A stretch of DNA of 64,000 nucleotides from the NCBI GenBank assembly GCA_035222895.1, contig JAVYIG010000035.1:1-64000 (forward strand), given 5' to 3'. Shown here piece after piece: positions 12,801-23,035 of the stretch (its first letter is position 1; every line of letters starts with the position of its first letter). The notes under the pieces were generated by a model, which was not told where the DNA came from, did not search any database, and was given only the letters and a program-made list of their open reading frames with translations. A program made the position numbers and the translations under genes. The stretch comes from Strongylocentrotus droebachiensis. Its lineage: Eukaryota; Echinodermata; Echinoidea; Camarodonta; Strongylocentrotidae.

Positions 12801-15800
12801 TCAGTGAAAATTTGAACAAAATCGGGCAAGGAATAAGGAAGTAAGAGCTTTTTTAAATGACTAGTCACTAGAGGGCGGTATTCAATTTGATGACATCATC
12901 TGTGAACAACTCCATGCCTTTTGTACATCAAATTTCATGTTTTTCCTTCTTTCTTGTGATTGAGATAATGTACTCCCCTGAAAGCAATATATAGAATGCA
13001 AAATGATATTCTACTTCACATGTTATGAAGTCGGATCAAGAACACAAATAAATACGAAGAAAACAAAAAAATTGTGAAATTGTATGTACAAAAGGCATGG
13101 AGAGTTGTTCACAGATGATGTCATCAAATTGAATACCGCCCTCTAGTGACTAGTCATTTCAAAAGGCTCTAACTTTCTTATTCCTTGCCCGATTTTGTTC
13201 AAATTTTCACTGATTTTATTCAAATCTTTTAAACTTTACAATAAAAGTAACTTAGTATGAAGGTTTTGGTTTCCTTTAATATCATTTATAAAGTTAGAAC
13301 CGAAATTCTTAAAAGGCCAATATTTGTAGGGCAATAGGATGACTAACCGAATCTAATTCTTTTTTGAAATCCAAACTGAGAATGATAGCAGGCAGATTGT
13401 GCAGTGCGCTAAATAACATATCCATGATTGATCAAGGTACCTCTCCGACATGTCGTTTCTTTAAAAAAGTTATTTGATCTGGGTAAATTAGGTAATTTAG
13501 TAAATTAGTAATCTTGAGTGTTCTTCATCTTCTCAGCTATGACATTCGAGGCAACTTTAGTATTAAATTAATCAGAGATGGTTGGTTCGTTTGTTTTACC
13601 TGACCGCGCTAAGAATGCATGAACTTGTAAGTAAGTAACTATAAGTTTACTAATGCGTGTTTTTGCTTGTTTTTTGGATTTTTGTAGTTGGAAAAAAGAA
13701 TGAAATTACACAAGTTTATGTTCGCTTGTTCTACCCATTACACATTCAACAATAAATTGATGAGATATCTTTGAAATAGACAGCGAACATTTGCTGGGAT
13801 ACCATTTTCTGATGTAGGAATTCTAAACCATGATATTTCATGCGCTTTTTTATCTCACCACTATGGGCGGCTAAGAGTGCCAGAATAAATAACGGAAAAC
13901 AAACAAACAATGACAGAAATAAACAAAGATTCAGAAATAGACATGAAGATAATGCAAAAATAAAGACAACATCACAATTTAAGCCTCACTACAAAAATAA
14001 AACAACTATCGAAATAAATATAACTCAGGAATAAAGACAACCACAGAATTAAAGATGAATGCGGAAATAAAGACTAACCACAGAAATAAAGACAACCACA
14101 GAAATAAATATAACTCAGGAATAAAGACAACCACAGAATTAAAGATAAATGCAGAAATAAAGACAAAACCACAGAAATAAAGACAACCACAGAAATAAAG
14201 ACAACCACAGAAATAAAGACAACCACAGAAATAAAGACAACCACAGAAATAAAGACAACCACATAAATAAAGACAACCACATAAATAAAGACAACCACAG
14301 AAATAAGGACAACCACAGAATCAAAGATATCTGCAGAAATAAAGATAACCACAGAATTAAAGACAACTGCAGAAATAAGGACGACCAAGGAATTGAAGAA
14401 AGCTTCGGAGACAAAGACAACCACAGAACGGAAGTTTAGAAAGGTAGGCCTATATAACGACTGAAATTAAGTCTACTATAAAAACGATATGCCCGCTCCG
14501 AAAATTAAACTATCAAGTAGAAATATACGATCAAAAACGCAAACAAACTGACAATAAGAGGACAAGAGAGGGTGTCCTAACGCAAAAATTAACGGAGCGC
14601 GCGCACATCACTGATCTCTACGGAAATTTTTTTTCCGTAGAGATCAGTGGCGCACATGCACACGGCTAGCTAGCTGTTCGATTCACGTATAGCTCGCATG
14701 TACACAGACTATGCCTGTAATCATGTACAGCGTAGTGAAGTTCGGATATTCATATTCACATTCAACTTGCGAAGTTGGTTGGATATTCGACATGCATATT
14801 CGAGAAATTCGATATTTGTTATTCAAATAGTCTGAGGGCTTTAGCGGGGCAGGCAGCTATTCCAAAGGTCTAACACGGTCAGGGCAACCCAAACTACTTC
14901 GCTGCCCTGGCCCATGGGGTTTAAGGGTGTGCAATTCAAGACTATTCACGGGCAAGAAATTAAAAAAAATATATATATATACTCCATGAGTATAGAGGGC
15001 TATAGAAAATGCCTCATTCTTTAGCGGGGCAGGCAGCTAACCAAAAGGGTTAGCTGCCCTTAGTACAATCCGGGCAACCAAGAAATACTTCGCTTGTCCT
15101 GGCCCATAATAGGATGTCGAAATCTAGGCTATTCATGGGCAAGCAATTAAAAACAATTGAAATATACTCCAATGGATGAGGGCTATAGAAAATGGCTCAC
15201 GGCTTTAACAGGGCAGGCAGCTAGCCCAAAGGGTCAAGTAATATTCGGGCAACCGAAGCTTTTACATTTCATTAAATCATGGAGAGAGAAGCGTGGAAGA
15301 TTTGTAATCATATTTTTTGATACTTTTTTTTGTTGTGACACTCTGGCAGTTAACTTTTCTTTCTTTCTTGCTCTCTTTAATATACTTTTTCAAAAAAAGC
15401 GGAGGGGGGAGGGAGCTCGAGGCTCTCAAACCGTCTTTCCGCAGGGCCTGACATGTAGGCATCTCAAGAAGCATTTTCTGCCTGGCTGTAAATTTAGGAA
15501 TTTGTCATTTTACAACAAACGCATTAAAAAGTATAATTTACTAAAAATCTCGGAAAATTATGTCATTTCAGCATTATGTGTAAACCACCGTTATGGAATT
15601 AGAAATAAACCACGTTTGAATTTTATTTCCCCCGAGCCCCCTCCCTGATCAGTACGCCAGTGCCCCCCTGTCCGATCTACACTCTGTGGCAACTGATCTC
15701 CCTACCTTTCTTCTTTCTCTTTTTTTTCCTTTCCCTTTCTCCCCTCTTTCCCTTTCCCTTCCCTTCCTTCTCCCTCTTTCAGGTTCGCTTGGGGGGGGGG

Positions 15801-16218
15801 GGGGGGGGGGGAGGCAAGGTCCTTTCGGCCCCTACCCTTCTCCACACGTTGCTGGCGGGATTAATCGCAACTGATCTATCTCCCCTTCTTTTCACCCTTT
15901 TTTTTCTTCTTCCTCCTTTTTGGTCCCTGTTAGCTCTCCTTTTCCTTCCTTCTCTCTCTTTTTTTAACGGGGGCGGGGGAGGCAAGGGCCTTTTGCACCA
16001 CCCCCATCTCGATCAGCAACTTGTTGGCGGGAAAATTTTCTTCTGCTTCCACAATTTTCCTTCCCTTAATTATCTCCACTTTTCCTTTTTCTTTCCATTT
16101 CCTTCCTTCTCTCTTATTTTTTTTATTAGAGGGAGGCAAAGCCCTTTCGCCCCCCCCCCATCTCCTTCTTCCCCCTTTTCTTTTCTTCTTCCTCTCTTTC
16201 CCTTTCCCTTCTTTTCCT

Positions 16219-16250
<32 letters not shown>

Positions 16251-18069
16251 TCTCTCTATCCTTTTTTTGCGGAGGGGGGGGGGGGGGGGGGGGCAAGGCC
16301 CGCTCGCGCCTGCATCTACCTATTATACGTTAGTCCTTAATAATGGATCTAGAAGATTGCTTTATATGGTTTGAGTGACTGGTAAACATGTTTTTCTCAA
16401 TTAATTGGTCTAACAAACAGTAACAGTTACGACCTAAAATAGGCCTAAGGCCAAGGGCTGTACTCTACATTTCAAAAACAAAAATTAACGTTAACATTAG
16501 AATTATCTTAAAATGTTGTTTCTCTGTTATAGAAGTGGGAAAGGAAAACCTTTTTTCTATACTCGTGGAGTATATTTCATGTTTTTGGGAATTTCTTGCC
16601 CGTGAATAGTATTGAATTGCACACCCTTAATCCCCATGGGCCAGGGCAAGCGAAGTATTTTGGGTTGCAGGCTGACCGTACGAGACATGTGGGGCTAGCA
16701 TATGAATGTCGAATATCCATCCGACTTCATAGCGCTGTAACATGGATAGATAGTCTGCGTACAGCTAGCTAGCCGTGTGCATGTGCGCCCGCTCCGTTAA
16801 TTTTTGCGTTAGGACACCCTCTCTTGTCCTCTTATTGTCAGTTTGTTTGCGTTTTTGATCGTATATTTCTACTAGATAGTTTAATTTTCGGAGCGGGCAT
16901 ATCGTTTTTATAGTAGACTTAATTTCAGTCGTTATATAGGCCTACCTTTCTAAACTTCCGTTCTGTGGATGTCTTTGTCTCCGAAGCTTTCTTCAAATCC
17001 GTGGTCATCCTTATTTCTGCAGTTGTCTTTAATTCTGTGGTTATCTTTATTTCTGCAGATATCTTTAATTCTGTGGTTGTCTTTATTTCTGTGGTTGTCT
17101 TTATTTCTGAGGTTGTCTTTATTTCTGTGGTTGTCTTTATTTTCTGTGGTTGTCTTTATTTCTGTGGTTGTCTTTATTTCTGTGGTTGTCTTTATTTCTG
17201 TGGTTGTCTTATTCCTGAGTTATATTTATTTCTGTGGTTAGTCTTTATTTCCGCATTCATCTTTAATTCTGTGGTTGTCTTTATTCCTGAGTTATATTTA
17301 TTTCGATAGTTGTTTTATTTTTGTAGTGAGGCTTAAATTGTGATGTTGTCTTTATTTTTGCATTATCTTCATGTCTATTTCTGAATCTTTGTTTATTTCT
17401 GTCATTGTTTGTTTGTTTTCCGTTATTTATTCTGGCCCTCTTAGCCGCCCATACACCACCTGGTCAACAGTTGCAGATTAGCGCATAACTTTCCTGCGGC
17501 TTGGAGCATGGGGTAAAAAGAGAGCGGCTTCATTCCACTCCTTCCCTGTTACGAGTAAGTAAAATCTTCAGCGCCAAGAAACGCTATGCGTCTGCGCACA
17601 TAGTTGCATCAATAACCGCACGCAACATGCTAATGACATCCTTCCTTTTCCCGTATATCTCGACTTCAATTCATTTCAATTTAATTCTATCTTTATGCAC
17701 CACGGTAATTCTAAGTATGATTGTGCATCACGTTACAGTATACTGTAGTCGGTGTATTACCTGAATATGAATAATTGATAATGAATTTCTAATCGGTCGT
17801 GACGATTCGATATATATATTGTATTTTGTCATTACTAATCCATTAGTAAATTAAAACTGAATGTAGTTTCCACTTTCAATTTCAAGGATCCCAAGTGAGA
17901 ATTATTTGTCCTAGCTAGTCATAGGAAACAGAAACTCATTTCTCGAAAAGCTACACAGGGTATGGAGAGAGAGAGAGGAAGAAAAAAAAGAGACAGAGAG
18001 AGAGAGAGAGAGAGAATTAGAGAAAGAGAGTGAGATAGAGAGAGAGTGTGTGTATGTGTGCTTGTGGGG

Positions 18070-18112
<43 letters not shown>

Positions 18113-19682
18113 TGTATGTGTGTGTGTTTGTGGGAGAGAGAGATGGAGAGAGGAAGAGAGGAGTGTTTGTGTGTGTATGTGGGAGAGAGAGGAAGAGAGA
18201 GGAAGAGAGGAGTGTTTGTGTGTGTATGTGGGAGAGAGAGATAGGGAGAGATAGAGAGAGAGAGGGAGAGTGTGTCTGTGTGTTTGTGGGAGAGAGAGAG
18301 ATAGAGAGAGGAAGAGAGGAGTGTTTGTGTGTGTATGTGGGAGAGAGAGATAGGGAGAGATAGAGAGAGAGAGAGAGTGTGTGTGTGTGTGTGTGTGTTT
18401 GTGGGAGAGAGAGAGATAGAGAGAGGAAGAGAGGAGTGTTTGTGTGTGTATGTGGGAGAGAGAGAGAGAGAGATAGGGCAGTTAAGAGATAACATATGTA
18501 TTTGAAGAAATATATATTTCTTAATGGAATATAATATCAATTATTTTCCCTCCAGCCAACATAATCCCCCTTTTCTTCTACATTAGGATCGAATACATCT
18601 TTGATATGAGTGATATGTGTGTATCAAATTAAAATCATTTGAATATAATGAAAACCCAAAGCTTTGAGACAAGCAAAGACATGAACCTTCTTCATGATAG
18701 AAAGCTTTGAAATATTGTGAACAATACTAGTAGTCACATCATATTTACCTGAGCTAGGTTTCACAGTGATTACTAATTTGTGTCCCATAACGAAAATATA
18801 CAACTGAACTGAAATACCATCATGTAGTTTGAGAAGCACACTCAGCAACTAGAAACCCTAGTTTAAAACTGATATATATCGATAGGATAAACACACTGCA
18901 CTTTATAAGAAAAAAAAAAATTATCAAACCATCTCACACGAATTGACCAACCTATGACTCAATAAACTAATCACATACTGCAGTAACATCAATCTAATTT
19001 TCTTTGCAAATGACGATTGTTATTTTCCTAAGCATATTTCACTGCAGTCTAGAACTTTTTGAGAGTTGCATCCAAACCAATAGCATTGTACAGAAGTGCT
19101 CGTGGCACAGCAGTATGTCCAGACATCAGTGTCTTATAATACCCCATTTATGGTGTACACACAAAAACCGACCACACAAAGCAAATAATTATAATGTAGT
19201 GTTAAATAAAGCACCATTCCATCATCATTTCATACATTATATGTCCTTCTCAATTCTTCTAATCGGCCCCATATGAGGGATTTTTGACGAAGGAATGGTA
19301 CCAACGATAGGGTTACGACATGCGGGGTAATTTAAAAGAACAGTAGACTAGACAAAATAAGATGTTTTACCATGAAAATACTCCTGAATAAGAACATACA
19401 ATATTAATAGGGATTTGAATTCCATACAAAATACAATATTTTATAAATGCATTTAACGATTATTCATAACAGAAAGTAATCAAATTTAACACATGTTTAC
19501 GTGATAAACTTATTTTCAGTCATTTTTTTATTTATGGAATGACATTCTTTGGATTGCTAACAAACCATCTTTATTTCAGTTTTTGAAGAGATAAAAGGAT
19601 TGTTTTTCCATTTACTTACCAGAGAAAACCCTCCACACAAGGCAAGGAATATCCTTAGTCCACTCAAAGGTAAATCAACCAT
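728..19682 (-). CDS. Adhesion GPCR-like receptor gene 1, 5' part (partial)
   Basis: Minus-strand gene cut by the left window edge. Coding exons in transcript order: 19682-19620 (start, hydrophobic leader), 18848-18749, 3689-3378 (Cys-containing module), 2406-2036 (Ser/Thr/Pro stalk), 824-728 (linker). Junction phases agree throughout (0, 1, 1, 0, and 1 at the end). The last three exons are paralogous to exons of gene 2, which continue into a GPS and seven-transmembrane domain, so this gene presumably encodes a receptor of the same type with its membrane domain left of position 1. The first two exons are linked only by phase and position across a 15-kb repeat-filled intron. The three downstream exons have no internal stops and keep their frame against gene 2, which suggests a working gene. 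Confidence 0.6.
2036..2406 (-). CDS. Gene 1 exon: Ser/Thr/Pro-rich stalk
   Basis: A 371-base exon (acceptor CATACAG|GA, donor CTGAG|GTAACA; phase 1 in, 0 out). The first ~35 residues contain one Cys and an NTTT glycosylation sequon; the rest is dominated by Ser, Thr and Pro (short runs such as TTSPSLTSSSSPPSDHT), typical of an O-glycosylated mucin-like stalk. The stalk half is almost identical to gene 2 (53122-53486), while the first ~35 residues differ strongly. The open frame continues past the donor to 1958, but only in this copy, so the donor is preferred as exon end. Confidence 0.75.
3180..3330 (-). pseudogene. Decayed partial duplicate of the module exon (copy A)
   Basis: About 150 bases immediately 3' of the module exon resemble its last ~110 bases (shared ATGAATGGATACAT, GTATTCTACAGACA, GAGTAGAGTAGTTA), but the frame is broken. 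An equivalent lies at 55335-55480, so it predates the segmental duplication. Confidence 0.6.
3378..3689 (-). CDS. Gene 1 exon: N-terminal Cys-containing module
   Basis: A 312-base exon (acceptor CTACAAAG|AT, donor ACACAG|GTGATG; phase 1 in, 1 out) encoding about 103 residues. Visible features: Cys in PCDPTFPACQKGSL, a Gly/Thr-rich strand around SDDGNGGTITATVDAT, a Cys pair in NNIVHCGDTYTCGSLAY, a hydrophobic strand ending YSTQYCLG, and a terminal VSVEYTG. Five or six cysteines and alternating strands suggest a disulfide-bonded extracellular beta domain. It is paralogous to 55540-55854 with in-frame length differences in the loops, as expected under coding constraint. I do not recognise it as a named family. 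Confidence 0.75.
4302..5185. mobile_element. 884-bp AT-rich MITE, TA target
   Basis: Ends CACTGTAAAAA ... TTTTTTACAGTG, flanked by TA on both sides. Copy B has the empty site (GTGCTAGGTAAG near 56406). No transposase is encoded. TA duplication and ends fit a Tc1/mariner-type non-autonomous element. Confidence 0.85.
5424..5477. mobile_element. 54-bp foldback insertion
   Basis: Almost perfect palindrome beginning GGCCTGAATTCACAAAGGAG, with a 4-bp loop. Absent from the matching place in copy B. Its ends match those of the larger foldback at 12527-12713, so both belong to one family. Confidence 0.75.
5755..5930. mobile_element. Fragment of a hAT-like MITE
   Basis: CCAGGCACGTAGCCACGGGG followed by a G run resembles the CAGGGGCGTA-type ends of the complete element at 52501-53015. 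Copy B diverges from this point. The right end is not clear. Confidence 0.4.
6550..6605 (-). repeat. tRNA-like box A (SINE head or tRNA pseudogene)
   Basis: The minus strand reads AATAGCTCAGTGGTAGATCA, a good tRNA D-arm/box A, but no credible T-arm follows, so this is not a functional tRNA. Duplicated at about 58547-58602. Confidence 0.5.
6860..7180 (-). pseudogene. Fossil LINE C-terminal fragment (copy A)
   Basis: The minus strand encodes 75 open residues with a Cys/His cluster (DCECGTFVQSMPHLC ... LLDGQYC ... CARAWKNI), the arrangement found at the C-terminal end of some non-LTR retrotransposon reverse transcriptases. An upstream piece continues in another frame, so it is broken. The identical reading occurs at 58856-59100. 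Confidence 0.45.
8040..8340. repeat. Minisatellite of TTGGTCGATGGTCGTTGG type (copy A)
   Basis: Irregular tandem array built from TGGTCGATGGTCGTTGG with spacers. Open frames across it are repeat artefacts. Matches 60668-60970. Confidence 0.8.
8755..8834. repeat. 41-bp tandem duplication in copy A only
   Basis: AATTCACGTCAACCGGGCAG and the following bases occur twice in a row here but once in copy B (near 61383), so it is a recent local duplication. Confidence 0.85.
9090..9315 (+). pseudogene. Fossil CR1/L2-like LINE tail (copy A)
   Basis: The plus strand reads SFKDYFKRRSDTYHY, a stop, then INDLSHTLNKKAFSDHG ... LILSNSLPKLIKES ... FFRNLLKR. This is the usual C-terminal block of CR1/L2-type reverse transcriptases (…LP..I….F…LK). 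It is degenerate. Duplicate at about 61680-61900. Confidence 0.55.
10898..11085. mobile_element. Pogo/Tigger-like MITE, copy 1
   Basis: Roughly 188 bp ending TTATAACGAGAGTGCACTG before TA; the left end is degenerate. Same orientation and sequence as the element at 11542-11730. Confidence 0.65.
11542..11730. mobile_element. Pogo/Tigger-like MITE, copy 2
   Basis: Ends CAGTGCACTCTC ... GAGAGTGCACTG flanked by TA. Ends and target fit pogo/Tigger-type non-autonomous elements. Confidence 0.7.
12527..12713. mobile_element. 187-bp foldback MITE
   Basis: Nearly the whole element is an inverted repeat: GGCCCGAATTCACAAAG at the left and its complement at the right, with inner repeats of GAGGTTTGAGCTCAAAC type. 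It should form a long hairpin. Same family as 5424-5477. Confidence 0.85.
12739..13275. mobile_element. 537-bp foldback MITE with TTAA target
   Basis: Arms of roughly 230 bp (ends AGGAAACCAAAACCTTCATA and complement), flanked by TTAA at 12735-12738 and 13276-13279. The TTAA target fits piggyBac- or Kolobok-type transposases. It lies only 25 bp from the foldback at 12527-12713. Confidence 0.85.
14840..15260. repeat. ~190-bp direct repeat inside the foldback element
   Basis: GCGGGGCAGGCAGCTA and the following text (ending in ATACTCC...GGGCTATAGAAAATG) occur at about 14836, 15023 and in part at 15213. Confidence 0.7.
15690..16300. repeat. Pyrimidine-rich triplicated core with G runs
   Basis: Three loosely similar units of CT-rich sequence, each followed by a G run (15791, 15970, 16274) and GGCAAGG. 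Open frames here are low-complexity artefacts. Confidence 0.7.
17560..18480. repeat. Local duplication unit 1 ending in GA/GT microsatellite
   Basis: About 380 bp plus a long (AG)n/(GT)n array (about 17955-18475), matching 20845-21465 in the same orientation. The two lie on either side of the candidate first exons of gene 1. No coding sequence is evident. Confidence 0.75.
18749..18848 (-). CDS. Candidate second exon of gene 1
   Basis: A 100-base open segment between a TTTCTAG acceptor and a TCAG|GTAAAT donor encodes 33 codons plus one base (begins LLSVLLKLHDGISVQ, ends VITVKPSS). Phase in is 0, phase out is 1. The final G plus AT of the module exon at 3689 gives an uninterrupted Asp codon. 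The first residues extend the hydrophobic leader; the rest looks like beta-strand-rich extracellular sequence. I recognise no family. Support is splice-site quality and phase only. Confidence 0.4.
19620..19682 (-). CDS. Candidate first coding exon of gene 1 (signal peptide)
   Basis: On the minus strand an ATG at 19682 opens 21 codons (MVDLPLSGLRIFLALCGG, then F-S-L) and stops at a strong donor, CTG|GTAAGTAAA. Short basic/hydrophobic sequence at an initiator Met fits a secretory signal peptide. It ends in phase 0, matching the phase-0 candidate exon at 18848. A TATA-like box lies about 94 bases upstream. No homologous copy is visible for gene 2; by the geometry of the duplication it would fall beyond the right edge. 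Alternative: a first exon of an unrelated gene. Confidence 0.45.
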
Positions 19683-19772
19683 GATGATGATTATCTTTCA
19701 CTAATCACAATCTTAGATCGATATTGTCAATAGAGTTAAAGAGTTATGAAGAATATTGAGACAAATCTTGAA

Positions 19773-19780
19773 CCTATATA
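19773..19780 (-). promoter_or_regulatory. TATA-like box upstream of gene 1
   Basis: The minus strand reads TATATAGG here, about 94 bases before the candidate start codon at 19682. This would place the transcription start near 19745-19750 and give a 5' untranslated region of about 65 bases. The spacing is typical of a TATA promoter, but the region is AT-rich, so chance occurrence is possible. Confidence 0.3.
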
Positions 19781-20084
19781 GTCAAGGGAGGTCATCTCCT
19801 TCCTTCTCAAAATGTGAATTTGGAAGTCTTCTTCCAATAATCTGCGTATTTAACGCATGAAAATCCAAACAGAAGAACCTGGGAATCACTAAAGATGAAG
19901 ATGATTTTGCACACTCTGCTGGAAAAAAAACGCTGCTATCTTGGTACGTTTAATTTGCGAAATGCTTTGAGAGCGCGAGGAAAATGAGTGGAAAAATGCA
20001 TGAGTTTAATATATGCAGCTCGCTGAAATTATGTAAGGCGTTTATCACCATGGTTTCAAACTCGCTTTGTTAATGTTTTCGTTA

Positions 20085-20305
20085 TAATGCCTGCGTCACA
20101 CTGTACCGAAGTTGACACCAGATGGACACACGATTAAGGAAATGTCCAAATTCGGCTCTCTGATCGTAAAGACTTCGGGCCATTCGTTACGGCATTTTAA
20201 GCCATCGTATACCGCCCGTGGAGTTTTTTTAGGCTTCGGCAGCAACTTCGTAGTGCCCGCGTCACACCGTCCCGAAGTAGACATAAGATGGACATACGAT
20301 GATTT
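20085..20305. repeat. Direct repeat of GCGTCACAC-type MITE end
   Basis: GCGTCACACTGTACCGAAGT near 20092 and GCGTCACACCGTCCCGAAGT near 20260 are direct repeats, each followed by related bases (AGATGGACA). Probably truncated copies of a MITE. Confidence 0.5.
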
Positions 20306-20598
20306 TTCAATTTCAATTCAAGGTTTTATTTCGAAAAACAGTAGAGTACAATGATGCATTAGTTAAAGAAAGAAAAAGAGACTATGGTAGTAGTTGTTTC
20401 ATGCACCACCAACAGTTGTTATTTCACCAGTCATCAGGAATTCGGCCTGTTATGAACAATCAGGGACAAGGCTAATAAATTTGCCCAAGTTTTATTTTTT
20501 CAAATGTCTTTGCGATTGTATTCAATGTTGTTGGATTGGCAAAAGGATATTAAATGCAACTGTTGGCTGTTGGGAAAGAAGAGAGTAAAATCTTGTAA

Positions 20599-20651
20599 TT
20601 ACAACTTCGAGAGAGGTCCCTTTCCTCGACAAAGCATTGCATAAAGAAGAT
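20599..20651 (-). pseudogene. Possible remnant of a receptor 3' exon
   Basis: ATATTTTACAG followed by a 53-base open piece (LLYAMLCRGKGPLSKL, stop) resembling 29415-29470 in position, phase and surrounding bases (similarity extends through 20545-20700 versus 29355-29510). It lies just upstream of the presumed promoter of gene 1. It may mark the 3' end of a decayed extra gene copy. Confidence 0.3.
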
Positions 20652-20844
20652 CTGTAAAATATAGGATGAAGGTCCAATTAAATGTACTTTGATTTTCAAA
20701 AGAAACAAGATAGAATAAATTTGAATAATACGAATTGTAGCTGTTTAAACAGCTGCCCCGTCGGCAGGCTACTCTTCGATTAGTGTCATTTTCAGAAAGG
20801 AGGTATCCGAGGTAAATTTGTTCAAGTAAATGAATCTTTAACGC

Positions 20845-21407
20845 CAACGAACGCCCCTGTCTTCGAACACGGCTGCATCAATAACTGCCTGCAACATGCT
20901 AATAGAAACTTTTCCTTTCCCGCATATCTTTACTTCAAGTCATTTCAATTTAATTTCGATTTTGATGTACCACAGTAATTTTATGTATGATTGTGTATCA
21001 CGTTACAATATAATTCAGTGTATTACAGAGTATGATTAATTAAAATGAAGTTCTAGTCGGTCGTGGCGTCTCGATATATATTGCTTTTTGTCATTGACAA
21101 TTCATTAGTAAATGTCAAATGAATGCGGTTTCCACTTTACAATTTACAATGATGCCAGGTAGCAATTATTTTTCTTAGCCAGTCATAGGAAACAGAAACT
21201 CATTTCTCGAAAAGATACATGGGGTGTGTACAGAGATAGAGAGAGACAGAGAGAGAGAGAGAAAGAGAGAAGGAGAGCGAAAGTGTGGTGTGTATGTGTG
21301 TGTGTGTGTGTATATGTGTGCGTGCGTGTGTGTGTGTATGTGTGTGCGTATGTGTGTGTGCGTATGTGTGTGTGTGTGGGGGGGTGTGGGTGAAAGTGAG
21401 AGGGAGA

Positions 21408-21449
<42 letters not shown>

Positions 21450-21465
21450 GGAGAGAAGGGGCAGA
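20845..21465. repeat. Local duplication unit 2 ending in GA/GT microsatellite
   Basis: Counterpart of 17560-18480; shared strings include GTCATAGGAAACAGAAACTC immediately before the microsatellite. Confidence 0.75.
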
Positions 21466-22159
21466 TTAAAGAGAACATATGGACCACCTGATAGACGGAA
21501 ATTACGGAATGACAAAAATAAGAATTGATATACTTCTTTCCCAAACAGTGGTCAATCCAAATTGACTCATTTCCTTGAACCAACTTAGTTTAATCCGATT
21601 TCTAGTAAATAAAACAATGCCTTGAATTAAAGCGGTGGATAGCAAGGATTAATCAGTGGCGTGGCTTGTGTGCGGCTATTGGCGGCGCACTGATTCAGGG
21701 AGGGGAAAATCCTCCTCCCACTCCCTCTGTTTTCCACCATTTTCCTTTTCTTTCGCCTCTCGAATTACCTTTTCTTCTTCTTTTTTATTCCTTATAGATT
21801 TCTCTTTATTTCCTGCATCTTGTTCTTTCTTCCCCTACCTCTCTTTCCCCGGCCTTTATCCACCCACTTCCTCTATTCCTTACGTCTTCCTACACTAGAG
21901 TCGTGCTAACATATTTGTTTATCCCTTTGCGTCACACCTTCTTCTCACTTCCCCCTAATTCTCACCGCACCCCTCTTTTTATCCTCTTAATCCCCCTTAT
22001 CTCTCTCTCTCTCTCTCTCTCTTTCCCTCTCTATCTCTCATTTTTACTCTGTCTAACCATGGAGTTACTAGCCTCCTTGGTCTAACGCAGCCGCCATGCG
22101 CACTTTAAAAGAGAGGCGAATTTTAATAGCAAAATAAAACTAGTTATGAAACAATTAAA

Positions 22160-22760
22160 TATGTGAAAGGGATAGTACCAAGTGTAAGTTTATTGTTGGA
22201 AATTTAGAAAACCACATAAAATATAAATGAATCAAGAAACTGATTTGCTTATCCAACCCTTATAATTAGTTCATTTGTTTGAAAGCAGAAAAAAACAGAA
22301 GAACAATATTTTGAAATAAATCGGATCAATCATAAGAGAGTTATAAATGTTTGAAATAGGAGATCGTTAGATATTTGCGAATCTCAAATTGGCAATAAGG
22401 TCAGAGGATTCTCCCTTTGAGCACTTCACCAATTTAATAGGTTATTATAGGTCCTCTAAAAGAAAATACCCTCCTGAGTCATATATTTTGAAAAATGACA
22501 TTTTAGCCCTTTGTGTGTAAAAAATAATCGGGAAAGTTGTCAGGAATTACATCACAGTGACTTACAGCCAATTTAAAGTGCCCATACATAGTTATACAAA
22601 ATTAATAACTCTCCCTTTTTTTGGTCGATTTCGTTCAAATCATTCTTTTCTAATTAGTTATGTTAAGATATTGCTTCATAATCCTATTATGATGGGGGAT
22701 GTGTGTCCGGACACTTAACAAAAATAAAGCCTTCTCTTTTCCATTGGACTCAACGAAAAA
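22160..22760. repeat. Dispersed repeat also at 34170-34620
   Basis: Shares many blocks with 34170-34620 in the same orientation (for example GAATGTTTGAAA-like, GCGAATCTCAAATT, GCCAATTTAAAG). Moderately diverged; family not recognised. Confidence 0.6.
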
Positions 22761-22984
22761 TATAGCACTATTAATCATGAATTTGTTATCCCTAACAATA
22801 TTGTCGATCATAAGTCTTTAAAAATATATATGAAGTATTGCTTCTAAACCTCTTCGAATGACGTTTTTTATATCGCCGTTTGTGATAACGAACCTGACCC
22901 CACCCACGACGCAAGGGTATATTGTCCGGAAACTTTGGAAGTACTGGACATCCCATAAAAGACCGCCAGCCCGCGAAGCCGAAT

Positions 22985-23035
22985 GTCGGTCTGGGCATGG
23001 AGTTACTAGTAACTCCATGGTCTGGGTGAACCCTT
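22985..23035. repeat. 24-bp perfect palindrome
   Basis: CATGGAGTTACTAGTAACTC followed by CATG reads the same on both strands. A related half (ATGGAGTTACTAG) occurs at 22060. Confidence 0.7.

Larger units (their letters stand above)
13862..17453. mobile_element. 3.6-kb foldback element with minisatellite arms (TU-like)
   Basis: Large inverted repeat: the outer ends TATGGGCGGCTAAGAG and complement are flanked by CACCAC (13856-13861 and 17454-17459). Arms run at least 13862-15000 and 16555-17453. The outer part of each arm holds an 18-bp tandem array near AAATAAAGACAACCACAG (about 14040-14400, and its complement at 16970-17310); the inner part holds unique sequence. The centre (15000-16550) has a ~190-bp direct repeat and pyrimidine/poly-G tracts. 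No transposase seen. Long inverted repeats with a repetitive outer domain are characteristic of sea urchin TU and Drosophila FB elements. Confidence 0.85.

Noticed and set aside
14074..14424. Long hydrophobic open frames (Val/Phe/Ile or Leu/Trp/Ser repeats)
   Set aside because: Products of the 18-bp tandem array in the foldback arm; the mirrored array at 16965-17310 gives the same artefact.
17911..18540. 209-codon Ser/Leu/His/Thr frame
   Set aside because: Lies wholly on a (GA)n/(GT)n microsatellite.
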